64,000 bases of DNA from Holophagae bacterium (GTDB lineage: Bacteria > Acidobacteriota > Holophagae > Acanthopleuribacterales > Acanthopleuribacteraceae), in assembly GCA_030429565.1 (NCBI GenBank), contig JAUIFE010000009.1, forward strand, positions 186,001-250,000, in the 5' to 3' direction. Every line of letters begins with the position of its first letter. Position 1 is the stretch's first letter. This document shows positions 54,149 through 62,409 of this stretch, one piece after another. Both the position numbers and the translations under genes were made by a program. The notes beneath the pieces are model-generated. The model was not told the origin of the DNA. It searched no databases and saw nothing but the letters and a program-made list of their open reading frames with translations.

Positions 54149-55171
54149 ATGGATCTTTCTAATTGGAACTACGAAGCGAGTTTGGCCGCGTTCGATCAAC
54201 GCTTGGCCGAGGTAAGCGCTGAGAATTTGGAAGCCTTACGGCTCGAATATTTGGGCAAGAAAAACGGTCTGTGCACGCAGTTGGTGACCGCCTTGCGCGA
54301 TGCGCCACGCGAGTTAAAACCCAAGCTGGGTAAAGACATCAACCTTTTTAAGAAGCACGTGGAAGCCGCCTTTAAGGACCGTAAGCCCGCCAAAGCCGCC
54401 AAAAAAGCGGCCGGTCTCGATTTGACCTTGCCAGGCGTTCGCCCTGATTTGGGCAGCGTTCATCCGCTGACGATGACGCTTGACGCCATGACCGATTATT
54501 TTAGCCGTTTGGGTTACGATATTGCCGACGGCCCCGAGATCGAAAATAACTTTTACAACTTCGAGGCGCTTAACACGCCCGCCTCGCACCCGGCCCGCGA
54601 CGATGCCGATACCTTTTACGTCGAGGATCCGTCCGGCGACTTGTTGCTGCGGACGCAGACCTCCGGTACCCAGATCCGCTACATGGAAACCCACAAGCCG
54701 CCGTTCCGCATGGTGGCACCGGGGAAAGTGTTCCGCCGCGACGACGACCCGACCCACTCGCCCATGTTCCACCAGCTCGAGGGTTTGGTTGTCGGTGAGG
54801 GCATTCATTTCGGGCACCTCAAGGGTTCGCTGGAAGATTTCGCGCGCCATATGTTCGGAGAGAAAGCCGTTATTCGTCTGCGGCCCAGTTATTTCCCGTT
54901 CACCGAGCCCAGTGCCGAGGTGGATGTGAGTTGTGTGTTCTGCGAAAGCGGTTGCCGTATTTGTAAAAACACCACCTGGATTGAAATTCTGGGTTGCGGC
55001 ATGGTTGACCCCAACGTGTTTAAAGCGGTGGGCTACGACCCCGAAAAATACACCGGTTTTGCTTGGGGCATCGGCATCGAACGTGTGGCCATGCTCAAGT
55101 ACGCCATTCCCGACATTCGTTACCTTTATCAAAATGATCGTCGTTTTCTCGATCAATTCAAGGTGGGTTAA
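54149..55171 (+). CDS. pheS: Phenylalanyl-tRNA synthetase alpha subunit
   Basis: A 340-residue PheS. Text: a coiled coil N-terminus, then MTDYFSRLGYDIADGPEIE, EALNTPASHPARDDADTFY, LLRTQTSGTQIR, KVFRRDDDPTHSPMFHQLEG and EPSAEVDVSCVFC. It holds the class II catalytic site that loads tRNA-Phe. ATG at 54149 with AAAGGTG upstream. pheT follows 2 bases later. Confidence 0.96.
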   Translation: MDLSNWNYEASLAAFDQRLAEVSAENLEALRLEYLGKKNGLCTQLVTALRDAPRELKPKLGKDINLFKKHVEAAFKDRKPAKAAKKAAGLDLTLPGVRPDLGSVHPLTMTLDAMTDYFSRLGYDIADGPEIENNFYNFEALNTPASHPARDDADTFYVEDPSGDLLLRTQTSGTQIRYMETHKPPFRMVAPGKVFRRDDDPTHSPMFHQLEGLVVGEGIHFGHLKGSLEDFARHMFGEKAVIRLRPSYFPFTEPSAEVDVSCVFCESGCRICKNTTWIEILGCGMVDPNVFKAVGYDPEKYTGFAWGIGIERVAMLKYAIPDIRYLYQNDRRFLDQFKVG

Positions 55172-55173
55172 AT

Positions 55174-57177
55174 ATGTATTTCCACTACGACTGGGTGGCC
55201 GAGTACCTCGAAGACGCCCCATCCCTCGAAGAGATGTTGCTGATCCTGAATGCGACCGGTTTGGAAACCGAACGCGACGGCGACGGTCTCGAAATCGAAC
55301 ACACGATCAACCGACCCGACGCCATGAACCACTACGGCGTCGCGCGTGAAATTGCCGTCAAAACCGGCCGTGCACTGCGTGAACCCCAAGTCTTCGACGG
55401 AGACTTAGCGACGCTGCAGGGTTGGACCATTCACAGTGACGATGCCGCCATGTGCCCGCAGTACATGGGGCTGCTGGTGGAAAACGTCAAAGCTGAAGCT
55501 TCGCCCGCTTGGCTCAAGCAACGCCTTGAGGCGATTGACCAAACCAGCCACAACTTTTTGGTTGATTTGACCAATTTCCTGCTTTGGGAGTTCGGCCACC
55601 CCTCGCACGCTTTCGACGCCGACAAACTGGCGGGTAACGAAATTCGCGTGCGCTTCGCCACCAAAGGCGAAACCCTGACCACGCTCGACGGCAACGATCA
55701 CCAAGCCGACGGGTACCTGTGCATTGCCGATGCCGAACAACCGGTTGCCTTCGCCGGCGTCATGGGTGGCGCCAACTCTGAGGTTGATGAAAACACAACC
55801 CGTTTACTGCTCGAACTGGCGGCGTTTGATCCCGTTCAAGTTCGCTACACCGGCCGTGATAAACAGATTTTTTCCGATGCGCGCTACCGCTTTGAACGCG
55901 GTGTCGATCGCGAGAATATGGATCGCATTATTCGCCGATTCATTTTCCTGCTCCTGCAGCAGCAACCCCAAGCGCGCGTGATCGGCCTGCACGATATGAA
56001 TGTGGCGCCCTTTCAGCGCACGCAAATCGAATTGCGCCGCCAACGGCTCGACTTGCTGCTGGGGATTTCCTTGCCCGACACGCAGGTTGAAGATCTGCTC
56101 GGTCGAATGGACTTCCGACCCCAGCCCATGGATGGTGGTTGGCTTTTGCAAGCTCCTGGCTATAAAGTGGATGTGGTTCGTGAAGTGGATGTGGTTGAGG
56201 AATTGATTCGCTTTGCGGGTTTTGATTTATTGACCTCGGAACTGCCCGCCATGGGTGGTACCAGTTACACGGAACAACCGCTGGCCGTCGGTGAGCGTTT
56301 GTGTCGTAACATGCTGGTTGGTATGGGCTTGCAGCAAGCGGTGAGCTTTTCTTTTGTCGGTGAAACCGCCGAAGCGCTGTTTGGCACCGGTGCCGAACCC
56401 CTGCGCCTGCGCAACCCCATGAACATCAATCAAGCCGTCATGCGCCGCAACATCCTGCCGCCTCTGCTGACCTGTGTCGCCCAAAACGCGAAACGCGGTC
56501 TGCGCCGTCAGCAATTGTTTGAAATTGGGCACGTGTTTCAGAATGGAACCGAGCCGCATCATCTGGCGATCGTGCTCAGCTTTGATACGGATCGCACGCG
56601 CTGGTTCGACAGTGCCGGCCAACATCCCTTTTATGTCATCAAAGGGTACTTGGAAGCGCTGTGTGAACGTCTCGCCCTGCCGTTGACCTTTAAATCCGAG
56701 GTGCCCACTTGGCTCAACCCGGGCGAAGCCCTGGGGATTTATCACGGTGATCAATTGATCGGCGGGATGGGCTGCTTGGCACCCAAGATCACCGCCTTCT
56801 ACGAGTTTGAACAGCCCTTGGTTGTTGCCGAACTGTCGCTCGACTTCCTCAACCAACACCATCTGCCGTTGCCGAATGTGGCCAAGTTGTCCGACCAACC
56901 GGCCATGCGTCAAGACATGGCGTTTGTTGTTGACCAACACCATGCCGCCGGCGCCGTGCATCAGCACATTCTCGACCTGCAACCGGCCTGCCTCGAAGAC
57001 CTCGAACTGTTCGATGTTTACGAGGGGAAACCCCTGGAAAAAGGAAAGAAAAGCCTTGGCTTCCGCTTCCATTTCCGTCATCCGGAACGCACGTTGACCA
57101 GTGAAGAGGTCGCCAAAGTCATGGATTCCGTTGTAGAATCCGTGCGCAACACCTACGGTGCGGTGATTCGCATTTAG
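55174..57177 (+). CDS. pheT: Phenylalanyl-tRNA synthetase beta subunit, short form
   Basis: A 667-residue PheT, about 120 residues shorter than usual. After the opening YFHYDWVAEYLEDAPSLEEMLL and ATGLETERDG, it moves directly to EIEHTINRPDAMNHYGVAREIA. The OB-fold tRNA-binding (EMAP-like) domain with its HPNADKL-type text is missing. The rest is standard: the B3/B4 editing region (FAGVMGGANSEVDE), B5, the B6/B7 core (ISFSFVGETAEALF-like) and a C-terminal anticodon-binding fold (FRFHFRHPERTLTSEEV). Works with PheS. Domain loss appears clean, with no frameshift. Confidence 0.92.
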   Translation: MYFHYDWVAEYLEDAPSLEEMLLILNATGLETERDGDGLEIEHTINRPDAMNHYGVAREIAVKTGRALREPQVFDGDLATLQGWTIHSDDAAMCPQYMGLLVENVKAEASPAWLKQRLEAIDQTSHNFLVDLTNFLLWEFGHPSHAFDADKLAGNEIRVRFATKGETLTTLDGNDHQADGYLCIADAEQPVAFAGVMGGANSEVDENTTRLLLELAAFDPVQVRYTGRDKQIFSDARYRFERGVDRENMDRIIRRFIFLLLQQQPQARVIGLHDMNVAPFQRTQIELRRQRLDLLLGISLPDTQVEDLLGRMDFRPQPMDGGWLLQAPGYKVDVVREVDVVEELIRFAGFDLLTSELPAMGGTSYTEQPLAVGERLCRNMLVGMGLQQAVSFSFVGETAEALFGTGAEPLRLRNPMNINQAVMRRNILPPLLTCVAQNAKRGLRRQQLFEIGHVFQNGTEPHHLAIVLSFDTDRTRWFDSAGQHPFYVIKGYLEALCERLALPLTFKSEVPTWLNPGEALGIYHGDQLIGGMGCLAPKITAFYEFEQPLVVAELSLDFLNQHHLPLPNVAKLSDQPAMRQDMAFVVDQHHAAGAVHQHILDLQPACLEDLELFDVYEGKPLEKGKKSLGFRFHFRHPERTLTSEEVAKVMDSVVESVRNTYGAVIRI

Positions 57178-57215
57178 GCGAAGCCGTCGCGTCACTAAAG
57201 AACAGGACCGCCGGG

Positions 57216-57497
57216 ATGGATACACCGTCGCCACTCGAAACGCGGTTGGCCGCGTTGCTGGAACGTTACCAACGGACCCAACAGACCAACCGCGAACTCG
57301 ATCGCGAAGTACAACGTCAAAAGCTCTATATCCGCGAACTCGAAGCGCAATGCAACAGCCTGCGTGAACAGGTAGACGAGATGGACAAAGACCGTTTCCT
57401 GCTCAAGCAGATGAAAGACGAGCGCAAATTGGCACAGCGTAAAATGGAAAATGCCTTGGCCAGGTTAAATGCCTTGGAGCAGGAGCTTTTGTCGTGA
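57216..57497 (+). CDS. Small coiled-coil protein upstream of zapA
   Basis: A 93-residue, almost fully helical protein with heptad pattern (LERYQRTQQTNRELDREVQ, LEAQCNSLREQVDEMDKDR, ENALARLNALEQELL). Family not recognised, but small coiled-coil proteins in this place may bind ZapA or FtsZ. Its stop overlaps the GTG of zapA (GTGA). Confidence 0.6.
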   Translation: MDTPSPLETRLAALLERYQRTQQTNRELDREVQRQKLYIRELEAQCNSLREQVDEMDKDRFLLKQMKDERKLAQRKMENALARLNALEQELLS

Positions 57498-57811
57498 ACA
57501 CCGGTCGCAGTGAATCGATTCCCGTTGAAATCTATGGACGCACTTATTTGATTCGCGCCAAAGATAACGCGCAATACATCGAAAATCTTGCTAAAATGGT
57601 CCACGAAAAGATGGAAGAGGTTGGGGCGGCAACCAAGACGGTTGACTCCGTCCGTGTCGCAGTTTTGACGGCACTCAACCTCGCCGACGAATACACCCGC
57701 GCCAGCGAACACTACGAACAGCAAATCCGCCGGCTAGAGGCCGAGCGTGAAAAGCTCCTTGAAATGATTGATTCCGCTCTAGATGAAGAGCCACCAATTA
57801 CCCCTGCCTGA
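57494..57811 (+). CDS. zapA: Cell division protein ZapA
   Basis: A 105-residue ZapA. Text: IPVEIYGRTYLIRAKDNAQYIENLAKMVHEKM, VDSVRVAVLTALNLADEY, then a coiled-coil tail. It helps FtsZ filaments associate at mid-cell. Starts at GTG 57494, overlapping the upstream gene. The 6S RNA follows, as in many genomes. Confidence 0.9.
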   Translation: MNTGRSESIPVEIYGRTYLIRAKDNAQYIENLAKMVHEKMEEVGAATKTVDSVRVAVLTALNLADEYTRASEHYEQQIRRLEAEREKLLEMIDSALDEEPPITPA

Positions 57812-57814
57812 TTC

Positions 57815-57985
57815 GTGATGACCAAAGACATGGTGAACCAACGCGCCGTTTCAGGGAATCGAAAACCTGGGTGGTGAGCAGGCCCTATTGTACAGGGAAG
57901 CCTAAAACCTGGGGGGAGATGCCCACCTACTGAGTAGGTTCAACGGTATTTCGTCACACGGTCAAGGCGGGGTTTCTCTTTTCTT
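57815..57985 (+). ncRNA. ssrS: 6S RNA
   Basis: The stretch GGTGAGCAGGCCC, then AGGGAAGCCTAAAACCTGG aligns closely with the conserved central region of 6S RNA (E. coli GGTGAGCATGCTCGG then GAGAAGCCTTAAAACTG). CACCTACTGAGTAGGTTCAA matches its later hairpin. The outer ends can pair (TGACC at 57819-57823, GGTCA at 57960-57964). Its place just after zapA is also typical. 6S RNA binds the sigma-70 RNA polymerase holoenzyme in stationary phase. The exact ends are estimates. Confidence 0.85.
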
Positions 57986-58010
57986 GTGTCCGGCGCCCAT
58001 CGGGGGACCC

Positions 58011-58832
58011 ATGCAGCCTAAGTCTGATAACCATTTACGTATCCTTGCCGTTGGTGACGTCATCGGCCGACCGGGTCGACGTTTGCTGGAGCGGATGCTG
58101 CCAACCCTCAAGACGCGCTTTCAGTTTGATCTGAGCGTCGTTAACGTCGAAAACGCCGCCGGCGGTTTTGGCATGTTGGAAGATACCTATCGCGAGTTTT
58201 TAGGCATGGGTGTCGATATCATGACTTCGGGCAATCATATTTACGACAAAAAAGGCGGCGAGACTTGGATGGACGACGCCACGCGCATGTTGGTTCCCGC
58301 CAACTGGCCGCCGGGTGCGCCGGGTCTCGGCTACAATTTGTTCGATTGCGGTGGCGGCCAAAAGCTAGCCGTCCTGAACCTCATCGGTCGTACCTTTATG
58401 CGCCCCTACGATTGCCCGTTCCGGGCCGCCGATGAAATTCTGCCCAAATTACAGGAAGTCACCCCGCTGATTTTGGTCGATTTCCACGCTGAAGCCACTT
58501 CCGAGAAAGCCGCACTGGGCTGGCATCTGAGCGGGCGTATCTCGGGTTTTTGGGGCACCCATACACATGTGCCCACCGCTGATGCGCGTATTCTCGACCA
58601 GCACACCGGTTACCAAACCGATTTGGGCATGACCGGCGCCTACGACTCGGTGATCGGCATGACCAAAGAACCCGTGATCGAGGGGTTCTTGTCGCAGAAC
58701 CGGCTGCGTTTCGAGGTTGCTAAAAATGATTGCCGCTTGGGCGGCTGTTTGCTGGATTTAGACCGCGCGACCGGCGCTTGCGTCGCTATTAAGAGTTTGT
58801 TCCTCAGCGAAAGCGAGTTGGAACAAATCTAG
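58011..58832 (+). CDS. YmdB-type metallophosphoesterase (TIGR00282 family)
   Basis: A 273-residue protein. Motifs: ILAVGDVIGRPGRR, VVNVENAAGGFG, MTSGNHIYDKKG, ILVDFHAEATSEK, GTHTHVPTADARIL, which give the metal-binding residues of the family. Homologues such as YmdB act as cyclic nucleotide phosphodiesterases. The ATG at 58011 has GGGGGA 5 bases upstream; the earlier start at 57984 lies in the 6S RNA region. Confidence 0.85.
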   Translation: MQPKSDNHLRILAVGDVIGRPGRRLLERMLPTLKTRFQFDLSVVNVENAAGGFGMLEDTYREFLGMGVDIMTSGNHIYDKKGGETWMDDATRMLVPANWPPGAPGLGYNLFDCGGGQKLAVLNLIGRTFMRPYDCPFRAADEILPKLQEVTPLILVDFHAEATSEKAALGWHLSGRISGFWGTHTHVPTADARILDQHTGYQTDLGMTGAYDSVIGMTKEPVIEGFLSQNRLRFEVAKNDCRLGGCLLDLDRATGACVAIKSLFLSESELEQI

Positions 58833-58866
58833 CGCTTCGTGCGACAGCGCAGGTGCCCGTGGTGCG

Positions 58867-59346
58867 CTAAACGGCTGCCGCGGCAAACCAGGTACGCCAC
58901 ACCAACACCGCCACGGCGACAACAGCGATCAGGATTAAATACCAGGGCGCGCGGCGGTGGCGTATCAGCAACAACAGCATCGGTGTCCCGCTGAGGACCA
59001 GCGCTGCGCTTGCCAGCCCGAGCGGCCACTGTTCGATGGGGAACCACCACAATGCCAGCGCGCTGGTGAGGCCGTAAAGAGCCTCGTAGAAAGGGTAGCG
59101 CGGCGAGATCGGGATTTTACAATAGCGGCACTTGCCCAGCAGCCATAACCAGCCGAATACAGGCACGTTGTCGTACCAGGCCAAGTTATGGTCGCAATTG
59201 GGGCAGGCCGAGCCCGGTGATACCACCGAGCGGCGCAGGGGGTAGCGGTACATCACCACGTTGAGGAATGAGCCGAAACAGGCCCCAATCAGGAACGCAA
59301 ACCAAGGGTTATAAAAAAAGACCCAGTCCTGCAGCGTGGTGTTCAT
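58867..59346 (-). CDS. Half-length prepilin peptidase (N-terminal domain only)
   Basis: A 159-residue membrane protein. The N-terminal DiS-P-DiS part of type IV prepilin peptidases is complete: GACFGSFLNVVMYRYP, then two CxxC pairs in CPNCDHNL and CRYCKIPIS, then SPRYPFYEALYG. The C-terminal aspartic peptidase domain with its catalytic Asp residues is absent; the frame ends after one or two more helices. It may thus act only as N-methyltransferase, or be a decayed peptidase. Ten bases downstream of the DUF445 gene, so probably cotranscribed with it. Confidence 0.75.
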   Translation of the reverse strand: MNTTLQDWVFFYNPWFAFLIGACFGSFLNVVMYRYPLRRSVVSPGSACPNCDHNLAWYDNVPVFGWLWLLGKCRYCKIPISPRYPFYEALYGLTSALALWWFPIEQWPLGLASAALVLSGTPMLLLLIRHRRAPWYLILIAVVAVAVLVWRTWFAAAAV

Positions 59347-59356
59347 GGTAACTCGC

Positions 59357-60082
59357 TTACGGCAGGAAGCTGGTGATTAGGCCGATGATCGCGCCGAATA
59401 CGCCACCCCACACAACCAGCCAGCCCAGGTGGCTGCGGATCATGTCCTGAATGATTTGCTTCACCATTTCCGGTGTCAACTCTTCCAGGCGGGTGTGCAC
59501 CATTTGTTCGATCTTCTCCTGCCAAGCACCGTAGAGTTCGGCCGCGGTTTCCTCGTCCTTGGCGATGGAGGCCAAGAACTCGGGGTCTTTGACGATTTCG
59601 CGCAGCTTCTCCTGAAGCTTCTTTTTAAAAGGGTCGCGCATGGGCTCTAGTGCTTTGGCACCGCCGAACATACCGAGCATGCCGCCGAACTTTGAGCCTT
59701 TGATGACTTCGACAAAGGAATCGTAGATGTAGTCGTAATTGAGGTTGTCGATGATGGGATCGAGATTGATTTGCTTTTTGGCGCCGTTTTTCATGAACCG
59801 TTGAATGTTTTCGATGGTGAAGAACTGGTTCATGATCATGTTGCGAATGGCGACTTTAAAGGATTCAAACTTGAGCGGGATAATGCCGGAACCGTAGAGG
59901 CCGGGAACCCGTTCGAACAGCATGTAAACCGCCAGCCAATTGGTGACGGCGCCTGAAAAACCGAAATAGCCCGCGCCCAGAACGTGTTTGCGAAACGGAT
60001 CGGGGACCACGGTTTGCCCCAAAACAATGAGCGCGACGCAAAGACCGTTGACCAGTAAGCTTTTATTGATTTTTTCTTGCAT
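59357..60082 (-). CDS. DUF445 membrane protein
   Basis: A 241-residue protein starting MQEKINKSLLVNG with AAGGGT upstream. Text: GYFGFSGAVTNWLAVYMLFERVP (typical DUF445), GSGIIPLKFESFKVAIRNMIM, a long amphipathic helix region (about 90-205), and a C-terminal membrane helix (GWLVVWGGVFGAIIGLITSF). Function unknown. Confidence 0.75.
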   Translation of the reverse strand: MQEKINKSLLVNGLCVALIVLGQTVVPDPFRKHVLGAGYFGFSGAVTNWLAVYMLFERVPGLYGSGIIPLKFESFKVAIRNMIMNQFFTIENIQRFMKNGAKKQINLDPIIDNLNYDYIYDSFVEVIKGSKFGGMLGMFGGAKALEPMRDPFKKKLQEKLREIVKDPEFLASIAKDEETAAELYGAWQEKIEQMVHTRLEELTPEMVKQIIQDMIRSHLGWLVVWGGVFGAIIGLITSFLP

Positions 60083-60496
60083 AGTGACCCTTCTCATTCA
60101 GCATGACTTCGCCAAAAAGGGGAAGTATAACCCAAACAGGCGTGTTGAAGGGCGGAAAGGGCGGAAAGGGGCGCTAAGCCGTTGGAGAGAAGGGTCTGAG
60201 GTGGCGAGGGCGGCCGAGCATGAAACCCCGTGTCCGTGCCATTTTGTATGAAAATTGCTATTTTTTGTCGACTGTCAGTGAAAGTGAGCTTGCGAGCGGC
60301 TATTCTTTTAGCGTCCACCGGGTGTTTTTTTGTTGAGTCATAAGCGAAAAAATGCTGAAAATACAGTCAAACTTCTCCTGTTACGATTCCAGCCACTACG
60401 CTATCCGCCGACCTCATTTGACCCCGTCCCCGTATTCGCCCTGTTACCCGACCTTGCTTTGTTTCCGCGTTGCCCGTGACGATTTGGGAGTGCGAA
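60083..60496. other. Divergent intergenic region
   Basis: Between the DUF445 gene and the kinase-like gene. GGGCGGAAA is directly repeated around 60151-60169. A frame at 60352-60540 has no ribosome-binding site and is not called. Confidence 0.4.
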
Positions 60497-61639
60497 TTGG
60501 TACATTTTTGGATGATCGACGAACCGTCGGACGAGCGTGACGCCTTGATCCTCCGGCTGCGCCAAGAGGACCTCGAGGTCCATGTCCCCGCCGGTGTCAA
60601 CGAATTGATTCAGCCGCCGAGCTTGGGTCGGCTGGACCTGGTTATGGTGAATGTCACCTTATTGGGGAGCGAATGGTTGCCGTCGGTGCGCGGCTTGCAC
60701 GAACGAATGCAGGCTGACGGAGGGGTGTTGCTGATTGTCGGGCCCGACCGTCGTCGTCGCGAAATTGAAGCGCGTTTTCCGCCTGGCAGCTTTGACTTTG
60801 TCGCCGCCCCCGTTCGGGTTGAAACTGTTTGGCGTCATCTCGAAACCCACTTGTCGCTGCTGCGCTTGCGGCGTGAGTTGTGTCTTCAGAATGAGCGGCT
60901 CCAGCAGGAAAATGCGCGTTTGTTTGAAGCCCAACAACGCAATGCTCAGGCCTTGAAGCTCACCGCCCAGGACATACGCACGCGTCTGACCGTGGTGTTG
61001 GGCAAGCTTTCGCTGGAGGGCGACCTCTACGGCGCGCACGGCCAGGATTTGCGCTGCTATGCCGAGACCATGCTGCGCACGTTGCAGAAGTTGGAGAAGA
61101 TTGAAGCTGCTTTGGAAGGCCGTATCGCGGTTGAGAGTCGCCCTGTAAATCTCAGTGAAATGCTTGCCGCGCATGCTGCGACCTTTCGCACGCGTGCCGC
61201 CGCCAAACAACAGCGGTTGCGCTGCGAACTCGAGCCCGATTGCTTGACCCTCGCCGATCCCATTAAGATCTGGGATGTGTTGGAGCCCATTCTGGAGAAT
61301 GCCGCTAAGTTTTCACCCGTGGGCGGCGAGATTGTTTTGCGGCTGAAATGCGACGAGGGTTGTTTTACGATAGCTGTCGACGATGCCGGACCCGGGGTGG
61401 AACATGAATCGATTGAAGCCTTGCTGCAGTTTCCCGGCCGTTTTCGCGCCGGCTGCGAAGGCGAGCCGTTGTGCGATTTCGGTCTGGGTTTGCATATTGC
61501 CTATGCTTATGCGCGATTGTTGGGCGGCCGGTTGGCGCTCTCCAAGAGTACCGTTACCAGCGGGTCGAGCTTTTCGGTTACGCTGCCTCGCGAGAGTTTG
61601 CCGGAGCATTTGGCGGCGACCGGGGCGAGTTTTCCTTAA
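60497..61639 (+). CDS. Histidine-kinase-like protein without phospho-acceptor His
   Basis: A 380-residue soluble protein. The first ~120 residues resemble a receiver-like fold (LDLVMVNVTLL, GGVLLIVGPD, FVAAPVRVETVWRHL) with no clear phospho-Asp. A coiled coil then leads to a HisKA-type helix reading LTAQDIRTRLTVVLG: the place of the His (usually HD-x-RTPL) is Gln 158. The HATPase core follows (LEPILENAAKFSPVGG, VDDAGPGV, CDFGLGLHIAYAYARLLGG). TTG at 60497 has GGAG 6 bases upstream. It lies 1 base before modA, so it may be part of the same transcript and could bind ATP or a partner without autophosphorylation. Confidence 0.75.
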   Translation: MVHFWMIDEPSDERDALILRLRQEDLEVHVPAGVNELIQPPSLGRLDLVMVNVTLLGSEWLPSVRGLHERMQADGGVLLIVGPDRRRREIEARFPPGSFDFVAAPVRVETVWRHLETHLSLLRLRRELCLQNERLQQENARLFEAQQRNAQALKLTAQDIRTRLTVVLGKLSLEGDLYGAHGQDLRCYAETMLRTLQKLEKIEAALEGRIAVESRPVNLSEMLAAHAATFRTRAAAKQQRLRCELEPDCLTLADPIKIWDVLEPILENAAKFSPVGGEIVLRLKCDEGCFTIAVDDAGPGVEHESIEALLQFPGRFRAGCEGEPLCDFGLGLHIAYAYARLLGGRLALSKSTVTSGSSFSVTLPRESLPEHLAATGASFP

Positions 61640-61640
61640 A

Positions 61641-62396
61641 ATGTCGCCGCTGCTGGTGCTGCTCTTTGTGGCTTGCAGCAGCCGCCCGGACGGTGTCATC
61701 GACGTTTACGTGGCTTCCAGTTTGCACGGCGTATTGGAAGAGGCGGCTGCCTTGTACCAGCGCGAACATGGCGTGACCGTGCGGCTTAACAGCGCCGCCA
61801 GCTCGGTGTTGGCGCGTCAGATCGGGGCCGGTGCACCGGCTGATGTGTTTCTCAGTGCGCACCCGCGCTGGTCGGCCTATTTGCGGGAACAGCGCCATGA
61901 GGCCCTTACCGGATACGGCTTTGCCGCGACGTCGTTGGTGCTGGCACGCCACGTGGATCGCGGTTCTTGGGCTGATCTTGCCGCCTTCGCCGCTGATGCG
62001 GGCGCGAGGCTCGCTGTGGCCGACCCCGCCCATGTCCCTCTTGGTTGGTACAGTATTCAGGTACTGGAGCGGCGCGGTTGCAAAGCCGCGCTTGCCGATC
62101 GTATTCTGACCACTGAAAATGCCGCGCAAACCCGTCGCTTGCTGCAGCGGGGCGAGGTCGACGCCGCCTTTCTTTATGCCGCCGATGTGGTTCAGAGCGA
62201 GCACTTGGTGGTGACCGAACGTTTTGGCGCCGCCGATCACGATGCCGTTCGGTATGAGGTCCTCTGTTTGAATCAAACGGGTGCGACCATTGCATTTATC
62301 AACTTCCTGCGCGGTCCGGCCGTGGCTGCACTGTTGCAACGGCGGGGTTTTTTGCCGGTGACCGGAGCTCTTGCCGATGCGGCGTCGGGCAAATGA
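61641..62396 (+). CDS. modA: Molybdate ABC transporter substrate-binding protein
   Basis: A 251-residue ModA. Start MSPLLVLLFVACSS: a very short hydrophobic signal ending in a lipobox-like Cys but with no positive residues before it, which is unusual. Text: VYVASSLHGVLEEAAALYQREHG, SAASSVLARQIGAGAPADVFLS, VADPAHVPLG and VDAAFLYAADVV. It binds molybdate or tungstate. ATG at 61641 is 1 base after the kinase-like gene. modB follows. Confidence 0.88.
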   Translation: MSPLLVLLFVACSSRPDGVIDVYVASSLHGVLEEAAALYQREHGVTVRLNSAASSVLARQIGAGAPADVFLSAHPRWSAYLREQRHEALTGYGFAATSLVLARHVDRGSWADLAAFAADAGARLAVADPAHVPLGWYSIQVLERRGCKAALADRILTTENAAQTRRLLQRGEVDAAFLYAADVVQSEHLVVTERFGAADHDAVRYEVLCLNQTGATIAFINFLRGPAVAALLQRRGFLPVTGALADAASGK

Positions 62397-62409
62397 GAAA
62401 GGGTGGCCT

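Noticed and set aside
60352..60540. 62-residue plus-strand frame
   Set aside because: Overlaps the well-supported TTG start of the kinase-like gene in another frame and lacks a ribosome-binding site.
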